A program made the position numbers and the translations under genes. The notes under the pieces were generated by a model, which saw only the letters and a list, made by a program, of their open reading frames with translations, was not told the origin of the DNA and did no database searches. From Pedococcus sp. 5OH_020 (lineage in GTDB: Bacteria; Actinomycetota; Actinomycetes; Actinomycetales; Dermatophilaceae), in contig NZ_JAPYZV010000001.1 of the NCBI RefSeq assembly GCF_027812955.1, positions 299,769-363,768 on the forward strand: DNA of 64,000 nucleotides. Reading direction: 5' to 3'. This document shows, one piece after another, positions 27,179 through 36,670 of the stretch. Positions within the stretch are counted from its first letter, which is position 1, and each line of letters opens with the position of its first letter.

Positions 27179-28261
27179 TCAGTGGTTGGCGCCTCGAGCC
27201 GTCACCGGCCAGCGGTCGACCGCCTCGCCCGCGCGTACGACCACGAGGTCGTCGGCCAGGTTGACGGTGTTGCAGACGTGGTTGGGCACCACCCGGACCC
27301 GCTCGCCGAGGGCCAGGTCAGCACCCTCGACCACGGCGTGGTGCTCGGAGAGCTGGGTGATCCGCGCGGCGGGCTGGTCGAGGAGCCTGCCCCCGCCACT
27401 GGCCCAGGGCGGGCGATCGGCGCCGAGCGCCTTGCTCCCGGCGTCGAGGACGACGACGCCCGGCCGCCGGCTGACCACGGTGGCGAGAACCGTCAGGGCG
27501 ATCTCCTGCGGAGCGCAGGCGCCGAGCTCCCACTGCTGTGCATCGCCGAAGACGTAGACCCCGGGACGCAGCTCGGTCAGGACCCCAGGATCGGCGAAGG
27601 CGATGCTCGGCGTGGACCCACCGCTGACGATGTCGCAGGCCAGCCCCTTGCCGCGCAGCGACTCGGCGGCTTCCCGCAGAGAGGTCGCCTCCTGCCGAGC
27701 CGCGAGCTCACGCCTGTCGGGCGCGTAGCTGTGTCCTGGGAAGGTGAAGACTCCAGCGACGTCCAGCCCGGTCGACGCGACGGCCGCAGCAACGTCTCCG
27801 GCGGCCGAGGGTGCGACTCCGCTGCGATGATGACCGCTGTCCACCTCGACCAGGACCCGGACCCTCCCGGGCGCGGGCACCGTGGATGCGAGCCGCTGCG
27901 CCGCGAGGAGGGAGTCACACCCGACCGTGACGACCGCACCAGCGTCCAGCGCTCGCCCCAACAGGGCCGCCCGTCCTGCGTCGAACCACAGCGGGTAGGC
28001 GACGAAGAGGTCGGCGCAGCCGGCCTCGGCGAAGACCACAGCTTCGCTCAAGGTGGCGACGGTCAGCCCGATCGCGCCTGCTGAGAGCTGCAGCCGGGCG
28101 ACGTTGGGCGACTTGTGGGTCTTGGCATGCGGGCGTAGCGCGACTCCGAGAGCTGCGGCCTGCGAGGCCATCCTCGCCACGTTGGCGCGAAGGACGTCCT
28201 CGTCGACCACGACCGACGGCGTGGAGATGTCGTCGAGCCCGAGAGGAGAGTGGCGAGGCAT
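27179..28261 (-). CDS. D-threonine aldolase / D-serine dehydratase-like PLP enzyme
   Basis: The start is ATG 28261, with TACGTT 6 bp upstream. The 360-residue protein has an alanine-racemase-type barrel with the PLP lysine in RPHAKTHKSPNVARLQL, and a C-terminal beta domain with PNHVCNTVNL. The HxC pair there corresponds to the zinc or metal ligands of eukaryotic-type D-serine dehydratase; D-threonine aldolases have a related site. It would cleave D-threonine to glycine and acetaldehyde or deaminate D-serine; the sequence alone does not decide. It lies tail-to-tail with the DUF6350 gene. Confidence 0.8.
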   Translation of the reverse strand: MPRHSPLGLDDISTPSVVVDEDVLRANVARMASQAAALGVALRPHAKTHKSPNVARLQLSAGAIGLTVATLSEAVVFAEAGCADLFVAYPLWFDAGRAALLGRALDAGAVVTVGCDSLLAAQRLASTVPAPGRVRVLVEVDSGHHRSGVAPSAAGDVAAAVASTGLDVAGVFTFPGHSYAPDRRELAARQEATSLREAAESLRGKGLACDIVSGGSTPSIAFADPGVLTELRPGVYVFGDAQQWELGACAPQEIALTVLATVVSRRPGVVVLDAGSKALGADRPPWASGGGRLLDQPAARITQLSEHHAVVEGADLALGERVRVVPNHVCNTVNLADDLVVVRAGEAVDRWPVTARGANH

Positions 28262-28391
28262 CGGCCCAACGTAGCCGTCTGGCGCCCTTCTGTGGTCACG
28301 GTTGCCCCGTCGACGTCGAGGCGCGAGGCGGCACGCGGACCAAGCGCCGCCGCCGAGTGGTGGGCGGCCGAAGGCCGTGTCAGGTTGGAGC

Positions 28392-29372
28392 ATGACGCGA
28401 TTCGGCTACACCCTCATGACCGAACAGTCCGGCCCTCGGGAGCTGGTGGAGTATGCCGTCGCGGCGCAGGAGCGCGGCTTCGACTTCGCGGTCAGCAGCG
28501 ACCACTACTCTCCGTGGCTCACTGAGCAGGGGCACGCGCCGTACGCGTGGACGGTCCTCGGCGCCGTCGCCCAGGCGACCACACGCCTCGAGCTGATGAC
28601 CTATGTCACCTGCCCCACCACCCGCTACCACCCCGCCGTGGTGGCCCAGAAGGCCGCCACGCTGCAGCTGCTCAGCGAGGGCCGGTTCGTTCTCGGACTG
28701 GGCAGTGGCGAGAACCTCAACGAGCACGTCGTAGGCGAGGGCTGGCCGATGGTGGACGTGCGTCAGGACATGCTGGAGGAGGCGCTGCACATCATCCGCG
28801 AGCTGCACACCGGGGAGCTGGTGACGTGGGAGGGCAGCTACTTCCGCGTCGACTCGGCACGGGTCTGGGACTGTCCCGACGGTGGCGTCCCCATCGGCGT
28901 GGCGGTCTCGGGAGGCAAGTCGTGCGAGCGGTTCGCGCCGCTCGCGGACCATCTCATCGCTGTGGAACCGGACCCCTCCCTGGTGCAGCAGTTCTCCGCC
29001 GCCCGGAGCTCAGGCCACGGAGCGCCGCGGGCCATCGGGCAGATCCCCATCTGCTGGGACCCTGACGCCGACCGGGCCAAGGAGCGGGCGCACCAGCAGT
29101 TCCGCTGGTTCGGAGGGGGCTGGGGCGTCAACGCCGACCTGCCGACGCCGGCTGGGTTCGCCGCAGCCTCGCAGTTCGTCAGCCCCGACCAGGTGGCGCA
29201 GTCCATCCCCTGTGGGCCGGACCTCGACGCGATCGTGAGGACGGTCTCGGCCTACTGGGAGGCGGGGTTCACGGACATCGCCCTGGTCCAGGTCGGTGAC
29301 GAGGGCCAGCAGCAGTTCCTGGACCAGGCCGCGGAGCCGCTCCTGGAGAAGCTTCGCGCCGCGTCCTCGTGA
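28392..29372 (+). CDS. LLM-class F420-dependent oxidoreductase
   Basis: The start is ATG 28392 (MTRFGYTLMTEQSGPRELVE), giving 326 residues. The luciferase-like barrel is recognised by VSSDHYSPWLTEQGHAPYAW, the strand LELMTYVTCPTTRYHPAVVA, and the cofactor loop LGLGSGENLNEHVVG. It matches the F420-dependent subfamily containing glucose-6-phosphate-dehydrogenase-related proteins of unknown substrate. The product would use the deazaflavin F420 for hydride transfer in the cytosol. It lies upstream of purN but a separate promoter precedes purN. Confidence 0.85.
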   Translation: MTRFGYTLMTEQSGPRELVEYAVAAQERGFDFAVSSDHYSPWLTEQGHAPYAWTVLGAVAQATTRLELMTYVTCPTTRYHPAVVAQKAATLQLLSEGRFVLGLGSGENLNEHVVGEGWPMVDVRQDMLEEALHIIRELHTGELVTWEGSYFRVDSARVWDCPDGGVPIGVAVSGGKSCERFAPLADHLIAVEPDPSLVQQFSAARSSGHGAPRAIGQIPICWDPDADRAKERAHQQFRWFGGGWGVNADLPTPAGFAAASQFVSPDQVAQSIPCGPDLDAIVRTVSAYWEAGFTDIALVQVGDEGQQQFLDQAAEPLLEKLRAASS

Positions 29373-29413
29373 CGCCCTCCGGACGGCCGTGCCGCCCGGC
29401 ACCGCGCCCTCGG

Positions 29414-29419
29414 TAGGGT
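29414..29419 (+). promoter_or_regulatory. -10 element TAGGGT for leaderless purN
   Basis: TAGGGT ends 7 bp before GTG 29427 and there is no Shine-Dalgarno sequence. This places the transcript start at the start codon. I do not see a convincing -35 at 17-18 bp. Confidence 0.55.
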
Positions 29420-29426
29420 CTCTGCC

Positions 29427-30038
29427 GTGAGCACGCCTGAGCCGACCGGCATCGTCGTCCTCATCTCGGGCTCGGGCACCAACCTCCAGGCGCTCATCGA
29501 CGCGAGCAGCGACCCGGCCTACGGGGTCAGGATCCTCGCCGTCGGCGCCGACCGGGACGGCATCGCGGGACTGCGCAGAGCGGATGCGGCGGGCCTGGAG
29601 ACCTTCGTCTGCCGAGTCCCGGACCACCCCACCCGCCTCGCCTGGGACGCGGCACTGGCCGCGCGCCTGGACGCGCACGCGCCGGCCTTCGTGGTGTCGG
29701 CCGGCTTCATGCGGCTTCTGGGGCCGGAGGTGCTCTCGCGGTACGTCGTCCTCAACACGCATCCCGCCCTGCTGCCGGCCTTTCCGGGGGCGCACGCAGT
29801 CAGGGACGCCCTCGCGGCGGCGGCGGAGGTGACCGGCTGCACCGTGCATCTCGTGGATGCCGGGCTGGACACGGGGCCCGTCCTGGCGCAGGCCCGCGTG
29901 GAGGTGGTCCCCGGCGACACCGAGGAGACACTCCACGCGCGGATCAAAGCTGTCGAGCACCCGCTGCTCGTCGAGGTCGTGGGCCGGGCGGCCCGCGAGG
30001 GAATCACCGTGACCGATGGGAAGGCCAGCATTCCGTGA
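29427..30038 (+). CDS. purN: Phosphoribosylglycinamide formyltransferase
   Basis: The 203-residue enzyme has the family start [15 protein letters not shown] (ribose-phosphate loop) and the catalytic set Asn and His in [18 protein letters not shown] plus Asp in [11 protein letters not shown]. It transfers formyl from 10-formyl-tetrahydrofolate to GAR in purine synthesis, which connects it with folD at 60164. GTG 29427 is the start. Its TGA overlaps the GTG of purH by 4 bp, so the two are coupled. Confidence 0.97.
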   Translation: MSTPEPTGIVVLISGSGTNLQALIDASSDPAYGVRILAVGADRDGIAGLRRADAAGLETFVCRVPDHPTRLAWDAALAARLDAHAPAFVVSAGFMRLLGPEVLSRYVVLNTHPALLPAFPGAHAVRDALAAAAEVTGCTVHLVDAGLDTGPVLAQARVEVVPGDTEETLHARIKAVEHPLLVEVVGRAAREGITVTDGKASIP

Positions 30039-31669
30039 CCGAGCAGCAGACCGAACAGGGGCAGGCCGAACCTTCGCAGCAGCCCTCCGATGACGGGCGG
30101 CGCCAGGTGCGGCGTGCGCTCGTGTCCGTCTACGACAAGACCGGTCTGGAGGATCTCGCCCGCGGGCTGCACGAGGCCGGCGTAGCTCTGGTCTCCACGG
30201 GCGGCTCGGCCGAGCTCATCCGCAGCCTCGGGATCCCGGTCACGGAGGTGGCCGACCTGACCGGGTTCCCGGAGTGTCTGGAGGGCCGGGTCAAGACCCT
30301 GCATCCCCGGGTCCATGCCGGGATCCTGGCCGACACCCGCAAGGAGGACCACCTGCGGCAGCTGGCCGACCTCGAGATCGAGCCGTTCCAGCTGGTGGTG
30401 GTGAACCTCTACCCGTTCGTGGCGACCGTCGCGTCCGGGGCGGCCCAGGACGAGGTGGTGGAGCAGATCGACATCGGCGGTCCGTCGATGGTTCGCGCCG
30501 CCGCGAAGAACCACCCCAGCGTCGCGGTCGTCACCTCCCCGGCGACGTACCCGGCGGTGCTGCGGGCGGTTGCCGAAGGTGGTTTCACCCTGGCGCAGCG
30601 GCAGCGGCTCGCCGCGGAGGCGTTCGTGCACACCGCGACGTACGACGTGCACGTCGCCTCCTGGATGGGCAACGTGGTCGCCGACACCTCCGACGGGACT
30701 GGCTTCCCGGCCTGGACCGGCGCGACGTGGGACAAGGCGTCGGTGCTGCGGTACGGCGAGAACCCGCACCAGCGCGCCGCCCTCTACCGCTCCGGCTACG
30801 TACCGCACCCGGGGCTCGCGCAGGCCGAGCAGCTGCACGGCAAGGAGATGTCCTACAACAACTACGTCGACGCCGACGCGGCCGTGCGCGCGGCGTACGA
30901 CCACGGCGACCAGGCGACCGTGGCGATCGTCAAGCACGCGAACCCCTGTGGCATCGCGGTCGGCGACACGGTGGAGGAGGCCTACCAGCGGGCGCACGCC
31001 TGCGACCCGGTCTCCGCTTTCGGAGGCATCATCGCCACGAACCGCATTGTGTCCGGTGCCATGGCGGAACAGGTCAAGGACGTCTTCACGGAGGTGGTGG
31101 TGGCGCCCGGGTACGAGGACGGCGCTCTGGAGCTGCTGAGGGGCAGGAAGAACCTCCGGCTGCTCGTGTGCGCGCCACCGGTTCGACAAGGGGTCGAGGT
31201 GCGTCCGATCTCCGGTGGCCTCCTGATGCAGTCCCGGGACACCCTCGAGGCGGAGGTCGAGGACGGTGGGGACGACCCGTCGTGCTGGCGGCTGGTGTCC
31301 GGCGAGCCCGCCGACGAGGCGACCCTGGCCGACCTGGCCTTCGCATGGCGCTCCGTGCGAGCGGTGAAGTCCAACGCCATCCTGCTCGCGAAGGGCGGAG
31401 CGTCGGTGGGGATCGGTATGGGCCAGGTCAACCGGGTCGACTCCTGCCACCTGGCGGTCTCTCGGGCGGGCGCTGAGCGCGCCAGGGGCGCGGTCGCAGC
31501 CTCGGATGCGTTCTTCCCGTTCGCGGACGGGCTGCAGGTGCTGCTGGACGCGGGGGTGCTGGCCGTCGTGGGCCCCGGTGGGTCGATGCGGGACCAGGAG
31601 GTCGTCGACACAGCGCAGGCGGCTGGGGTGACCATGTACTTCACCGGAACCCGCCACTTCGCGCACTGA
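30035..31669 (+). CDS. purH: Bifunctional AICAR formyltransferase / IMP cyclohydrolase
   Basis: The 544-residue protein has the N-terminal IMP cyclohydrolase domain ([54 protein letters not shown]) and the C-terminal AICAR transformylase domain ([33 protein letters not shown]). An extra Gln-rich N-terminal tail of about 25 residues precedes the first domain. It carries out the last two steps of purine synthesis. A large inverted-repeat structure at 31762-31816 lies downstream. Confidence 0.98.
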   Translation: MTEQQTEQGQAEPSQQPSDDGRRQVRRALVSVYDKTGLEDLARGLHEAGVALVSTGGSAELIRSLGIPVTEVADLTGFPECLEGRVKTLHPRVHAGILADTRKEDHLRQLADLEIEPFQLVVVNLYPFVATVASGAAQDEVVEQIDIGGPSMVRAAAKNHPSVAVVTSPATYPAVLRAVAEGGFTLAQRQRLAAEAFVHTATYDVHVASWMGNVVADTSDGTGFPAWTGATWDKASVLRYGENPHQRAALYRSGYVPHPGLAQAEQLHGKEMSYNNYVDADAAVRAAYDHGDQATVAIVKHANPCGIAVGDTVEEAYQRAHACDPVSAFGGIIATNRIVSGAMAEQVKDVFTEVVVAPGYEDGALELLRGRKNLRLLVCAPPVRQGVEVRPISGGLLMQSRDTLEAEVEDGGDDPSCWRLVSGEPADEATLADLAFAWRSVRAVKSNAILLAKGGASVGIGMGQVNRVDSCHLAVSRAGAERARGAVAASDAFFPFADGLQVLLDAGVLAVVGPGGSMRDQEVVDTAQAAGVTMYFTGTRHFAH

Positions 31670-31880
31670 CGCTCGCCCGTCCGCGCACACCCCTTCCCCG
31701 CCCCCGCCCCCGCACCCCTTGCCTGCCCCGCCCCCCTTGCCTGCCCAGCACCCATTGCCCCAAGTCTGGGACTTCGGCGCTGGCGTCGGCGTGTCGCCCC
31801 GAAGTCCCAGACTTCGGCGCTGGGGGGCTTGGGTGCGGGGCCGGGGAAGGGGTGCGGGGCGGAGCGGGTGGTCGGTGATG
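31670..31880. other. 211-bp convergent intergenic region, C-rich
   Basis: After purH the plus strand is very C-rich (CCCCGCCCCCGCCCC) with ccttgcctgccc repeated. The inverted repeat at 31762-31816 occupies the middle, and a G-rich stretch follows to the end of the barbiturase gene. No gene is seen. Confidence 0.6.
31762..31816. terminator. 16-bp inverted repeat built from two palindromic units; probable bidirectional terminator
   Basis: The arm at 31762-31777 (AAGTCTGGGACTTCGG) is the exact reverse complement of 31799-31814, with a 21-base loop. Each arm is itself a small palindrome (AAGTC-N3-GACTT), and CTTCGGCGCTGG follows each in direct orientation, so the whole is two copies of one unit with the central trinucleotide inverted (TGG versus CCA). 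It lies between convergent purH and barbiturase genes, the position for a two-way terminator, but lacks a T-tract. A dispersed REP-like element is the alternative. Confidence 0.6.
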
Positions 31881-33047
31881 TCAGCCGGGATGGTGCGCGC
31901 CGGCGGATGCACTGGGGTAGCCCGTCGGCTCTCCTGGGCCGAGGTCGACGATGGCCGCGACGGGTCCGCCGCCGTCAGGACCCTGGTGTGCCGCGGACAC
32001 GGACACGAAGACCGCTGGGTCGCCGGTGACCGAGGCGGTGACGCCGCCGACACACGACTTGATCTGCCGGTGCCAGTGCACGTCCGAGTCGTCCAACATG
32101 GCGTTGCGGCGGCCGCGTACGGCGCCGTCCTGACTGACCTCGCACTTGAGGAAGACGTTGACCAAGCGTCCCTGCAGGTCCGTCCAGTGCGGGCGGTCCG
32201 GGAGGTCGAGCCCCGCGTCCCTGATCGCGGCCCAGACGCCGTCCGCGTCGAGGGCATCGCGCATGACCGAGTGCCCTATGCGGTACCGGCCACCGACGCC
32301 GCGCGCGTTCCCCATGACGACGACCTGGGCCTGGTCCAGCTCGACCCCCGAGGAGCACGACGCCACCGAGGAGAAGAGCGAGCGGTTGTGCATGACGTCC
32401 GCCTCGGTGGGCATGTCGATCTCGCCGAGGGCCACCGCGATGCCGAGGCCGGTGGTCCCGTTGGACAGGTCCATCGACTCATGCGTGTGCTCGGTCCAGA
32501 CCTGCCGGCCCCGCGACTTGGCGTCACGGATGGTCTGGATGGTGAGCAGCGGCGTCTTGGTCTGGACGTAGTGGACGTCGGCGGGGTCGGTGATCCCGGC
32601 GCGGTCCATCGCCACCCGGACGGCCGCCGCGACCTTCTCGATCATGCCGGTGTAGCCGATCTCCTCGGGCAGGATCGGCTCGCTCATCGCGAAGCCGACC
32701 GTCAGGCGCAGGTCCTCGGACGGTTCCGCCTGCTCCGAAGGAATCGTCGCGAAGATCGTGGCGTGGGGACTGATGACCCCGTCCGTGCCACCGGACCAGA
32801 CGATGGGCACCTGGCGGACCTGCTCCGCGGGCGCTCCCTTGGCGACCAGGACCTCACGGAAGGCCCGGTCGGCGATGATCCGGGTGTAGTCGTTGACGCC
32901 GCCGTTGCCCTCGGTCTTGCCGATGATGGCGACGACCCGGCTCGGGTCCATCACGCCTTCGTCGATGAGCTTCGCGAGCTCGCTGGCGTCGGCGACGCTG
33001 TGGATCGGCACCTTACGGACCTCGATGGGGTCTGGCACGGCGGTCAC
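31881..33047 (-). CDS. Ring-opening amidohydrolase, barbiturase / cyanuric acid amidohydrolase family
   Basis: The 388-residue protein starts with GTG 33047, overlapping the carbamate kinase stop by 4 bp. The family has a three-fold repeated fold with one Ser-Lys pair in each repeat. The visible pieces are [17 protein letters not shown] and [13 protein letters not shown] in repeat 1, TKTPLL and [13 protein letters not shown] in repeat 2, and FLKCEV and [19 protein letters not shown] in repeat 3. Members hydrolyse barbiturate to ureidomalonate or cyanuric acid to carboxybiuret. No triazine genes (atzE/atzF types) are nearby, while a pyrimidine-type permease and a molybdenum hydroxylase are, so I favour barbiturase. 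Pairing with a carbamate kinase fits a pathway that yields carbamoyl phosphate. Confidence 0.85.
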   Translation of the reverse strand: MTAVPDPIEVRKVPIHSVADASELAKLIDEGVMDPSRVVAIIGKTEGNGGVNDYTRIIADRAFREVLVAKGAPAEQVRQVPIVWSGGTDGVISPHATIFATIPSEQAEPSEDLRLTVGFAMSEPILPEEIGYTGMIEKVAAAVRVAMDRAGITDPADVHYVQTKTPLLTIQTIRDAKSRGRQVWTEHTHESMDLSNGTTGLGIAVALGEIDMPTEADVMHNRSLFSSVASCSSGVELDQAQVVVMGNARGVGGRYRIGHSVMRDALDADGVWAAIRDAGLDLPDRPHWTDLQGRLVNVFLKCEVSQDGAVRGRRNAMLDDSDVHWHRQIKSCVGGVTASVTGDPAVFVSVSAAHQGPDGGGPVAAIVDLGPGEPTGYPSASAGAHHPG

Positions 33048-34081
33048 CTTTCGTTCACGGGAGGAGTCGGGGCGGGATTCGGGGCGGGCGGTGTCGGGTC
33101 GGCCCGTGTCGGGTCGCGCGGTGGCGGGTCGGGCGGTGTGGATGGTGGTGCGGCTTCGACGATGGTGCCGACGTCGCCCTCGAGCGACTCGGCGATCCGG
33201 TGGAGGGCGGTGATGACGCTGCGCGCGCCTCCCGACCGGACGAACCGGAGCGCCGCCTCGACCTTGGGCCCCATGGAGCCGGAGGCGAAGTGGCCGGCCG
33301 CGGCATACTCCTCGAGCTCGACCACGCTCACCCGGCCGAGCGGACGCGCGCCGGCGCTACCGAAGGCGACGACGGCGCGCTCGACGTCGGTGGCGATGAC
33401 CAGGGTGTGCGCGCCCACGGCCCGGCCGAGCAGGGCGGCCGTGAGGTCCTTGTCGACCACTGCCTCCACGCCGTGGAGCGTGCCGTCTGGGCGGCGGACG
33501 ACGGGGATCCCGCCACCGCCTGCGGCGACCACGACGTATCCCAACTCCACCAGCGTCAGCAGGGTCCTCGTCTCGAGCACCTCGACCGGCACAGGTGAGG
33601 CCACCACGCGACGCCACCCCTTCGTCCCGCAGTCCTGCCAGGTCTCGCCGTGCTCGATGAGCGGGAGAGCCTGGTCATGGCCCAGGTACCGGCCGATGGG
33701 TTTGGTGGGGTGGGCGAAGGCGGGATCGCCGGCGTCGACCAGAGTGCGCGAGACGAGGGCGGCGACGGGCGTACGCAGACCGCGGGCTGCGAGGGCCGCC
33801 TCGAGGGTGTCGAGGATCGTGAAACCGATCGTGCCCTGCGTCTGAGCGCCGCACCAGTCCAGCGGCACGGGCGGCACCACCTGGGCCGCCAGCTCGTTCT
33901 TGACGAGCAGGTTGCCCACCTGCGGTCCGTTCCCATGGGTCAGCACGACCTCGTGACCGGCGGCCACGACAGAGGCGACGTGGGTCATGGCGCCTGAGAT
34001 GGCTTCCCGCTGTGCCGCCGGGGTGGCACTGCCGTCCGGCCCCGTCATGGCGTTGCCCCCCAGCGCGATCAGGACCCGCAT
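33044..34081 (-). CDS. arcC: Carbamate kinase with Pro-rich tail
   Basis: The start is ATG 34081 behind GGAGGTGGC; the product has 345 residues. Family motifs are [60 protein letters not shown] and [16 protein letters not shown]. It makes ATP from carbamoyl phosphate and ADP, releasing ammonia and CO2. No arginine-deiminase genes are nearby; instead it is translationally coupled to the barbiturase, which suggests carbamoyl phosphate comes from a ureido compound. The last 35 residues are a Pro/Asp/Thr-rich tail ([18 protein letters not shown]) encoded by a degenerate GGGTCGG-type repeat and absent from ordinary kinases. TAGGCT at 34120-34125 (minus) is a candidate -10. Confidence 0.95.
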   Translation of the reverse strand: MRVLIALGGNAMTGPDGSATPAAQREAISGAMTHVASVVAAGHEVVLTHGNGPQVGNLLVKNELAAQVVPPVPLDWCGAQTQGTIGFTILDTLEAALAARGLRTPVAALVSRTLVDAGDPAFAHPTKPIGRYLGHDQALPLIEHGETWQDCGTKGWRRVVASPVPVEVLETRTLLTLVELGYVVVAAGGGGIPVVRRPDGTLHGVEAVVDKDLTAALLGRAVGAHTLVIATDVERAVVAFGSAGARPLGRVSVVELEEYAAAGHFASGSMGPKVEAALRFVRSGGARSVITALHRIAESLEGDVGTIVEAAPPSTPPDPPPRDPTRADPTPPAPNPAPTPPVNER

Positions 34082-34160
34082 GCCACCTCCTGCCCGGTCC
34101 GCTCGTGTGGGACGTGCGCGAGCCTAGGCAGGGGCGCCGGTATGCGGCGTCGGCAGGACC

Positions 34161-34176
34161 TGCCCAACGATGTGGC
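34161..34176 (-). promoter_or_regulatory. Motif site upstream of the carbamate kinase-barbiturase operon
   Basis: On the minus strand the sequence is GCCACATCGTTGGGCA. It shares CACATCGTTGG exactly with the site before the DUF2877 operon and CGTTGG plus flanks with the site before hyuA, always in the same orientation to the downstream gene. It ends about 80 bp before ATG 34081, just upstream of where a -35 would be, an activator-like position. Confidence 0.5.
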
Positions 34177-34183
34177 TGGCATT

Positions 34184-34254
34184 GGCAGGTTGGCGTGGGC
34201 AGGTTGGCGTGGGCAGGTTGGGCGTTGACAGGTCCGCGTGGGCAGGTTCGCGGG
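34184..34254. repeat. Five 14-15-bp tandem repeats (GGCAGGTTGGCGTG)
   Basis: Units start at 34184, 34198, 34212, 34227 and 34241; the first two are identical and the rest diverge. The array fills the space between the PucR stop codon and the motif site before the carbamate kinase. Each unit contains GGCAGGTT, similar to part of the adjacent motif (GGGCAGGTCC), so it may be a multi-copy protein-binding site. Slippage without function is the alternative. Confidence 0.75.
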
Positions 34255-35448
34255 TCAGCCGAGCGCCACCATGAGGTCGCGGACCTTGACCGGGTCGTCC
34301 AGGTCGTCCCCGAAGTGCTCCCGGAGCTGCCCCACGCGGTAGCGGACGGTCTGCGGGTGGACGAACAGGGCCTCCGCGACGGCCTCACGCCTGCCGCGGT
34401 GCAGCAGCCACGCCCGGAGCGTCTCCTCCAGCCGCTCGCGGGTCGCCGGCGTCAGCTCGGCGATGGGCGCCAGGACGCGGCGGCGCAGGTCGGCGCGCGC
34501 CTCCGCGTCCGCGTCCAGCACGATGTCGGCCAGGTGCACGTCGGTGTCGTACGTTCCCCCCGCCGCGCCGCGAGCCGCGCGGCCGCGCAGCGCGCGGGTC
34601 AGCGACGTGGCTGTGGCCTGCCAGGGGCGACTGGGTCCGAGGACGACGTCGTGGCCCTCCAGCTTGGCGACGAGCCGGGTGCGAGCCGGCGTGGAGAGGC
34701 GGGGGACGACGATCGCGACGAGGTCCTCGTCCGCGCCGACACCGGGGACGTCCTCGGTCAGCACGAGCGAGCGAGGCTCGACCGACGTCCGGGTATGGTG
34801 CAGCTCTGCATCGGGCAGCAGGAGCACCGTGACGGTCTTGGGCAGGTCCCAGCCCGCGCGGTCCGCTCGCCGCAGTACGACGTCCTCGGGTGCGCCGCGC
34901 AGCAGGTCGAGGGCGAGCCTTTCGAGCTGGCGCTCCTGGACCCGCTCGGCCGATGCCAGCTCGTCCGCGTGTCCGGCCACACTGGCCGCCGACAGTTCGT
35001 CGATGTAGGCGAACACCAGCTCGGCGAACTGGGCCAGGAGTGCGGCGCTCATGCCGGCCCTCACCGCTTCGTCGGCGATCCCCCGCCAGGAGACCCGTGC
35101 TCCGATGCGGTACGCCGAGAGCAGGGCGTCCATGCTGCGGCCGCTGCGTGCCTCGCCCCTGCCCAAGGCGTAGGAGGCCTCACGGGCCGGGCCGAGCGGG
35201 GTGCTGGGGTCGTCGGAACGCGCCGCTACCCTCAGGAACGTCCCCAGGGCCACCTGGACGGCGGTCTCGATGTTGCCGAACAGGTAGTCCCGCGCCCCCG
35301 CGTAGCTGGGAACCTCGTCGACGATGGCCTGGACGGCATGGCTCGCCACGGCGGGCAGCGCGCCCTTCAGCTGGGCCAGCACCTCGGGCGCCAGGGTCAG
35401 CCCCGCAGCGCGCTCGGTGGCGGAAGCGGCGGGCGGCTGCGTGCTCAT
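34255..35448 (-). CDS. PucR-type helix-turn-helix regulator (next to desaturase genes)
   Basis: The start is ATG 35448 after CAGGAG, giving 397 residues. The N-terminal 170 residues are an all-helical RsbRD/PucR-associated sensor region (SYALGRGEARSGRSMDALLS). The C-terminal HTH_30 domain, at about 345-395, has LRAWLLHRGRREAVAEALFV and HPQTVRYRVGQL. It is divergent from a ferredoxin reductase-desaturase pair (96-bp gap), a partnership seen in other actinobacteria, so its target is most likely membrane-lipid desaturation. It also lies directly upstream of the carbamate kinase operon on the same strand, so a role there cannot be excluded. Confidence 0.85.
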   Translation of the reverse strand: MSTQPPAASATERAAGLTLAPEVLAQLKGALPAVASHAVQAIVDEVPSYAGARDYLFGNIETAVQVALGTFLRVAARSDDPSTPLGPAREASYALGRGEARSGRSMDALLSAYRIGARVSWRGIADEAVRAGMSAALLAQFAELVFAYIDELSAASVAGHADELASAERVQERQLERLALDLLRGAPEDVVLRRADRAGWDLPKTVTVLLLPDAELHHTRTSVEPRSLVLTEDVPGVGADEDLVAIVVPRLSTPARTRLVAKLEGHDVVLGPSRPWQATATSLTRALRGRAARGAAGGTYDTDVHLADIVLDADAEARADLRRRVLAPIAELTPATRERLEETLRAWLLHRGRREAVAEALFVHPQTVRYRVGQLREHFGDDLDDPVKVRDLMVALG

Positions 35449-35544
35449 GGCGTCTCCTGGGTTGTGCGGAACGAACAAGTTCCGAGCGCATTCTCACTCG
35501 ACAAGGTCAGGAAACTAGCCTACTCGACCCCGCAGTATGGATAC

Positions 35545-36645
35545 ATGACCGCAGTTCTCCCTTCTCCGGCGACGGCCTCGACCAGGCCCACGCTGCGTAC
35601 GGCGCTCTGGAAGGTCGCCGAGGCAGTCGCCACGCCCGTGCTGCCCGCCGACTACCTGGACCTCATCGCGCCGCTGCGCTCCGGTGCGGACCTGCGCGGT
35701 CGGGTGATCTCGGTCGTGCCCGAGACCCTGGATGCCGCTTCGGTCACCATCAAGCCGGGGCGCGGTTGGCGCGGCCATGTTCCCGGCCAGTACATCCGTA
35801 TCGGCGTCGACGTGGACGGGGTCCGGAACTGGCGTGCGTACTCCGTCACCTCACGGGCGGACGCGCGGGACGGCCTCATCTCCATCACGGTGAAGGCCAT
35901 CCCCGGCGGCAAGGTCAGCAACCACGTCGTCCGTGCGCTGCGGCCCGGCACGCTGATCCACCTGGACCAGGCCACCGGCGACTTCACGATGACGCAGCCG
36001 GCGCCGGCGCGGGCGCTCTTCGTGACCGCCGGTTCGGGCGTGACCCCCGTGATGGGCATGCTCCGCAACCACCTCGACGAGCTGAACGACGCCGTCGTCG
36101 TGCACTCCGCGCCTGCCGAGGCGGACGTGATCTTCGCCGGTGAGCTTCGCGAGCTGCACCAGAGCGGACGAGTCCGCCTGGTCGAGCGGCACACCGACGT
36201 CGACGGCATCGTGACCCCCGAGTCGCTGGACGAGCTCGTTCCTGACTGGCGTTTCCGGCAGACCTGGGCCTGCGGACCGACCGCCATGCTCGACGCCTTC
36301 GAGGCGGCCTGGGCGGACGCGGGCATCGCGGACCGGCTGCACACCGAGCGGTTCCGGCCGGTCGTCGTCGCCGAGGGGGAGGGCGGCACCGTCACCTTCC
36401 TCGGTCAGGGGACGGTCGTCGAGGCCGACGGCGCCACCCCGATCCTCGACGCCGGTGAGGAGGCCGGGGTGTTGATGCCCTCCGGTTGCCGTATGGGGAT
36501 CTGCTTCGGCTGCGTGCTTCCCCTGCGGGAGGGCGCCGTGCGAGACCTGCGCAACGGTGAGCTCACCGTTGCCACGCCGGGAGACGGCGTCCGTATCCAG
36601 ACCTGCGTGTCGGCAGCTGCCGGCGCCTGCGAGATCGACCTCTGA
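35545..36645 (+). CDS. Ferredoxin-NADP(H)-type oxidoreductase with C-terminal 2Fe-2S domain
   Basis: From ATG 35545 the protein is 366 residues. An FAD-binding beta-barrel (GQYIRIGVDVDGVRNWRAYS) is followed by an NAD(P)H-binding domain (LFVTAGSGVTPVMGML, WACGPTAMLDAF) and a C-terminal ferredoxin domain with the cysteine set CRMGICFGC and a last Cys in IQTCVS. It passes electrons from NAD(P)H to the desaturase encoded 25 bp downstream, like the Rv3230c-DesA3 pair of mycobacteria. TAGCCT at 35516-35521 is a likely -10. Confidence 0.93.
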   Translation: MTAVLPSPATASTRPTLRTALWKVAEAVATPVLPADYLDLIAPLRSGADLRGRVISVVPETLDAASVTIKPGRGWRGHVPGQYIRIGVDVDGVRNWRAYSVTSRADARDGLISITVKAIPGGKVSNHVVRALRPGTLIHLDQATGDFTMTQPAPARALFVTAGSGVTPVMGMLRNHLDELNDAVVVHSAPAEADVIFAGELRELHQSGRVRLVERHTDVDGIVTPESLDELVPDWRFRQTWACGPTAMLDAFEAAWADAGIADRLHTERFRPVVVAEGEGGTVTFLGQGTVVEADGATPILDAGEEAGVLMPSGCRMGICFGCVLPLREGAVRDLRNGELTVATPGDGVRIQTCVSAAAGACEIDL

Positions 36646-36670
36646 GAACCCTCAGCGAAGGAGTCCACCC

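Noticed and set aside
31762-31816. Insertion-sequence ends
   Set aside because: No transposase frame or target-site duplication lies between or next to the inverted repeats, and the loop is only 21 bases.
31881-33047. Cyanuric acid amidohydrolase of an s-triazine pathway
   Set aside because: It cannot be excluded from sequence, but no biuret or allophanate hydrolase gene is present, while pyrimidine-type uptake and oxidation genes are.
33044-34081. Part of an arginine deiminase pathway
   Set aside because: No arcA or arcB is adjacent; the kinase is coupled to the barbiturase instead.
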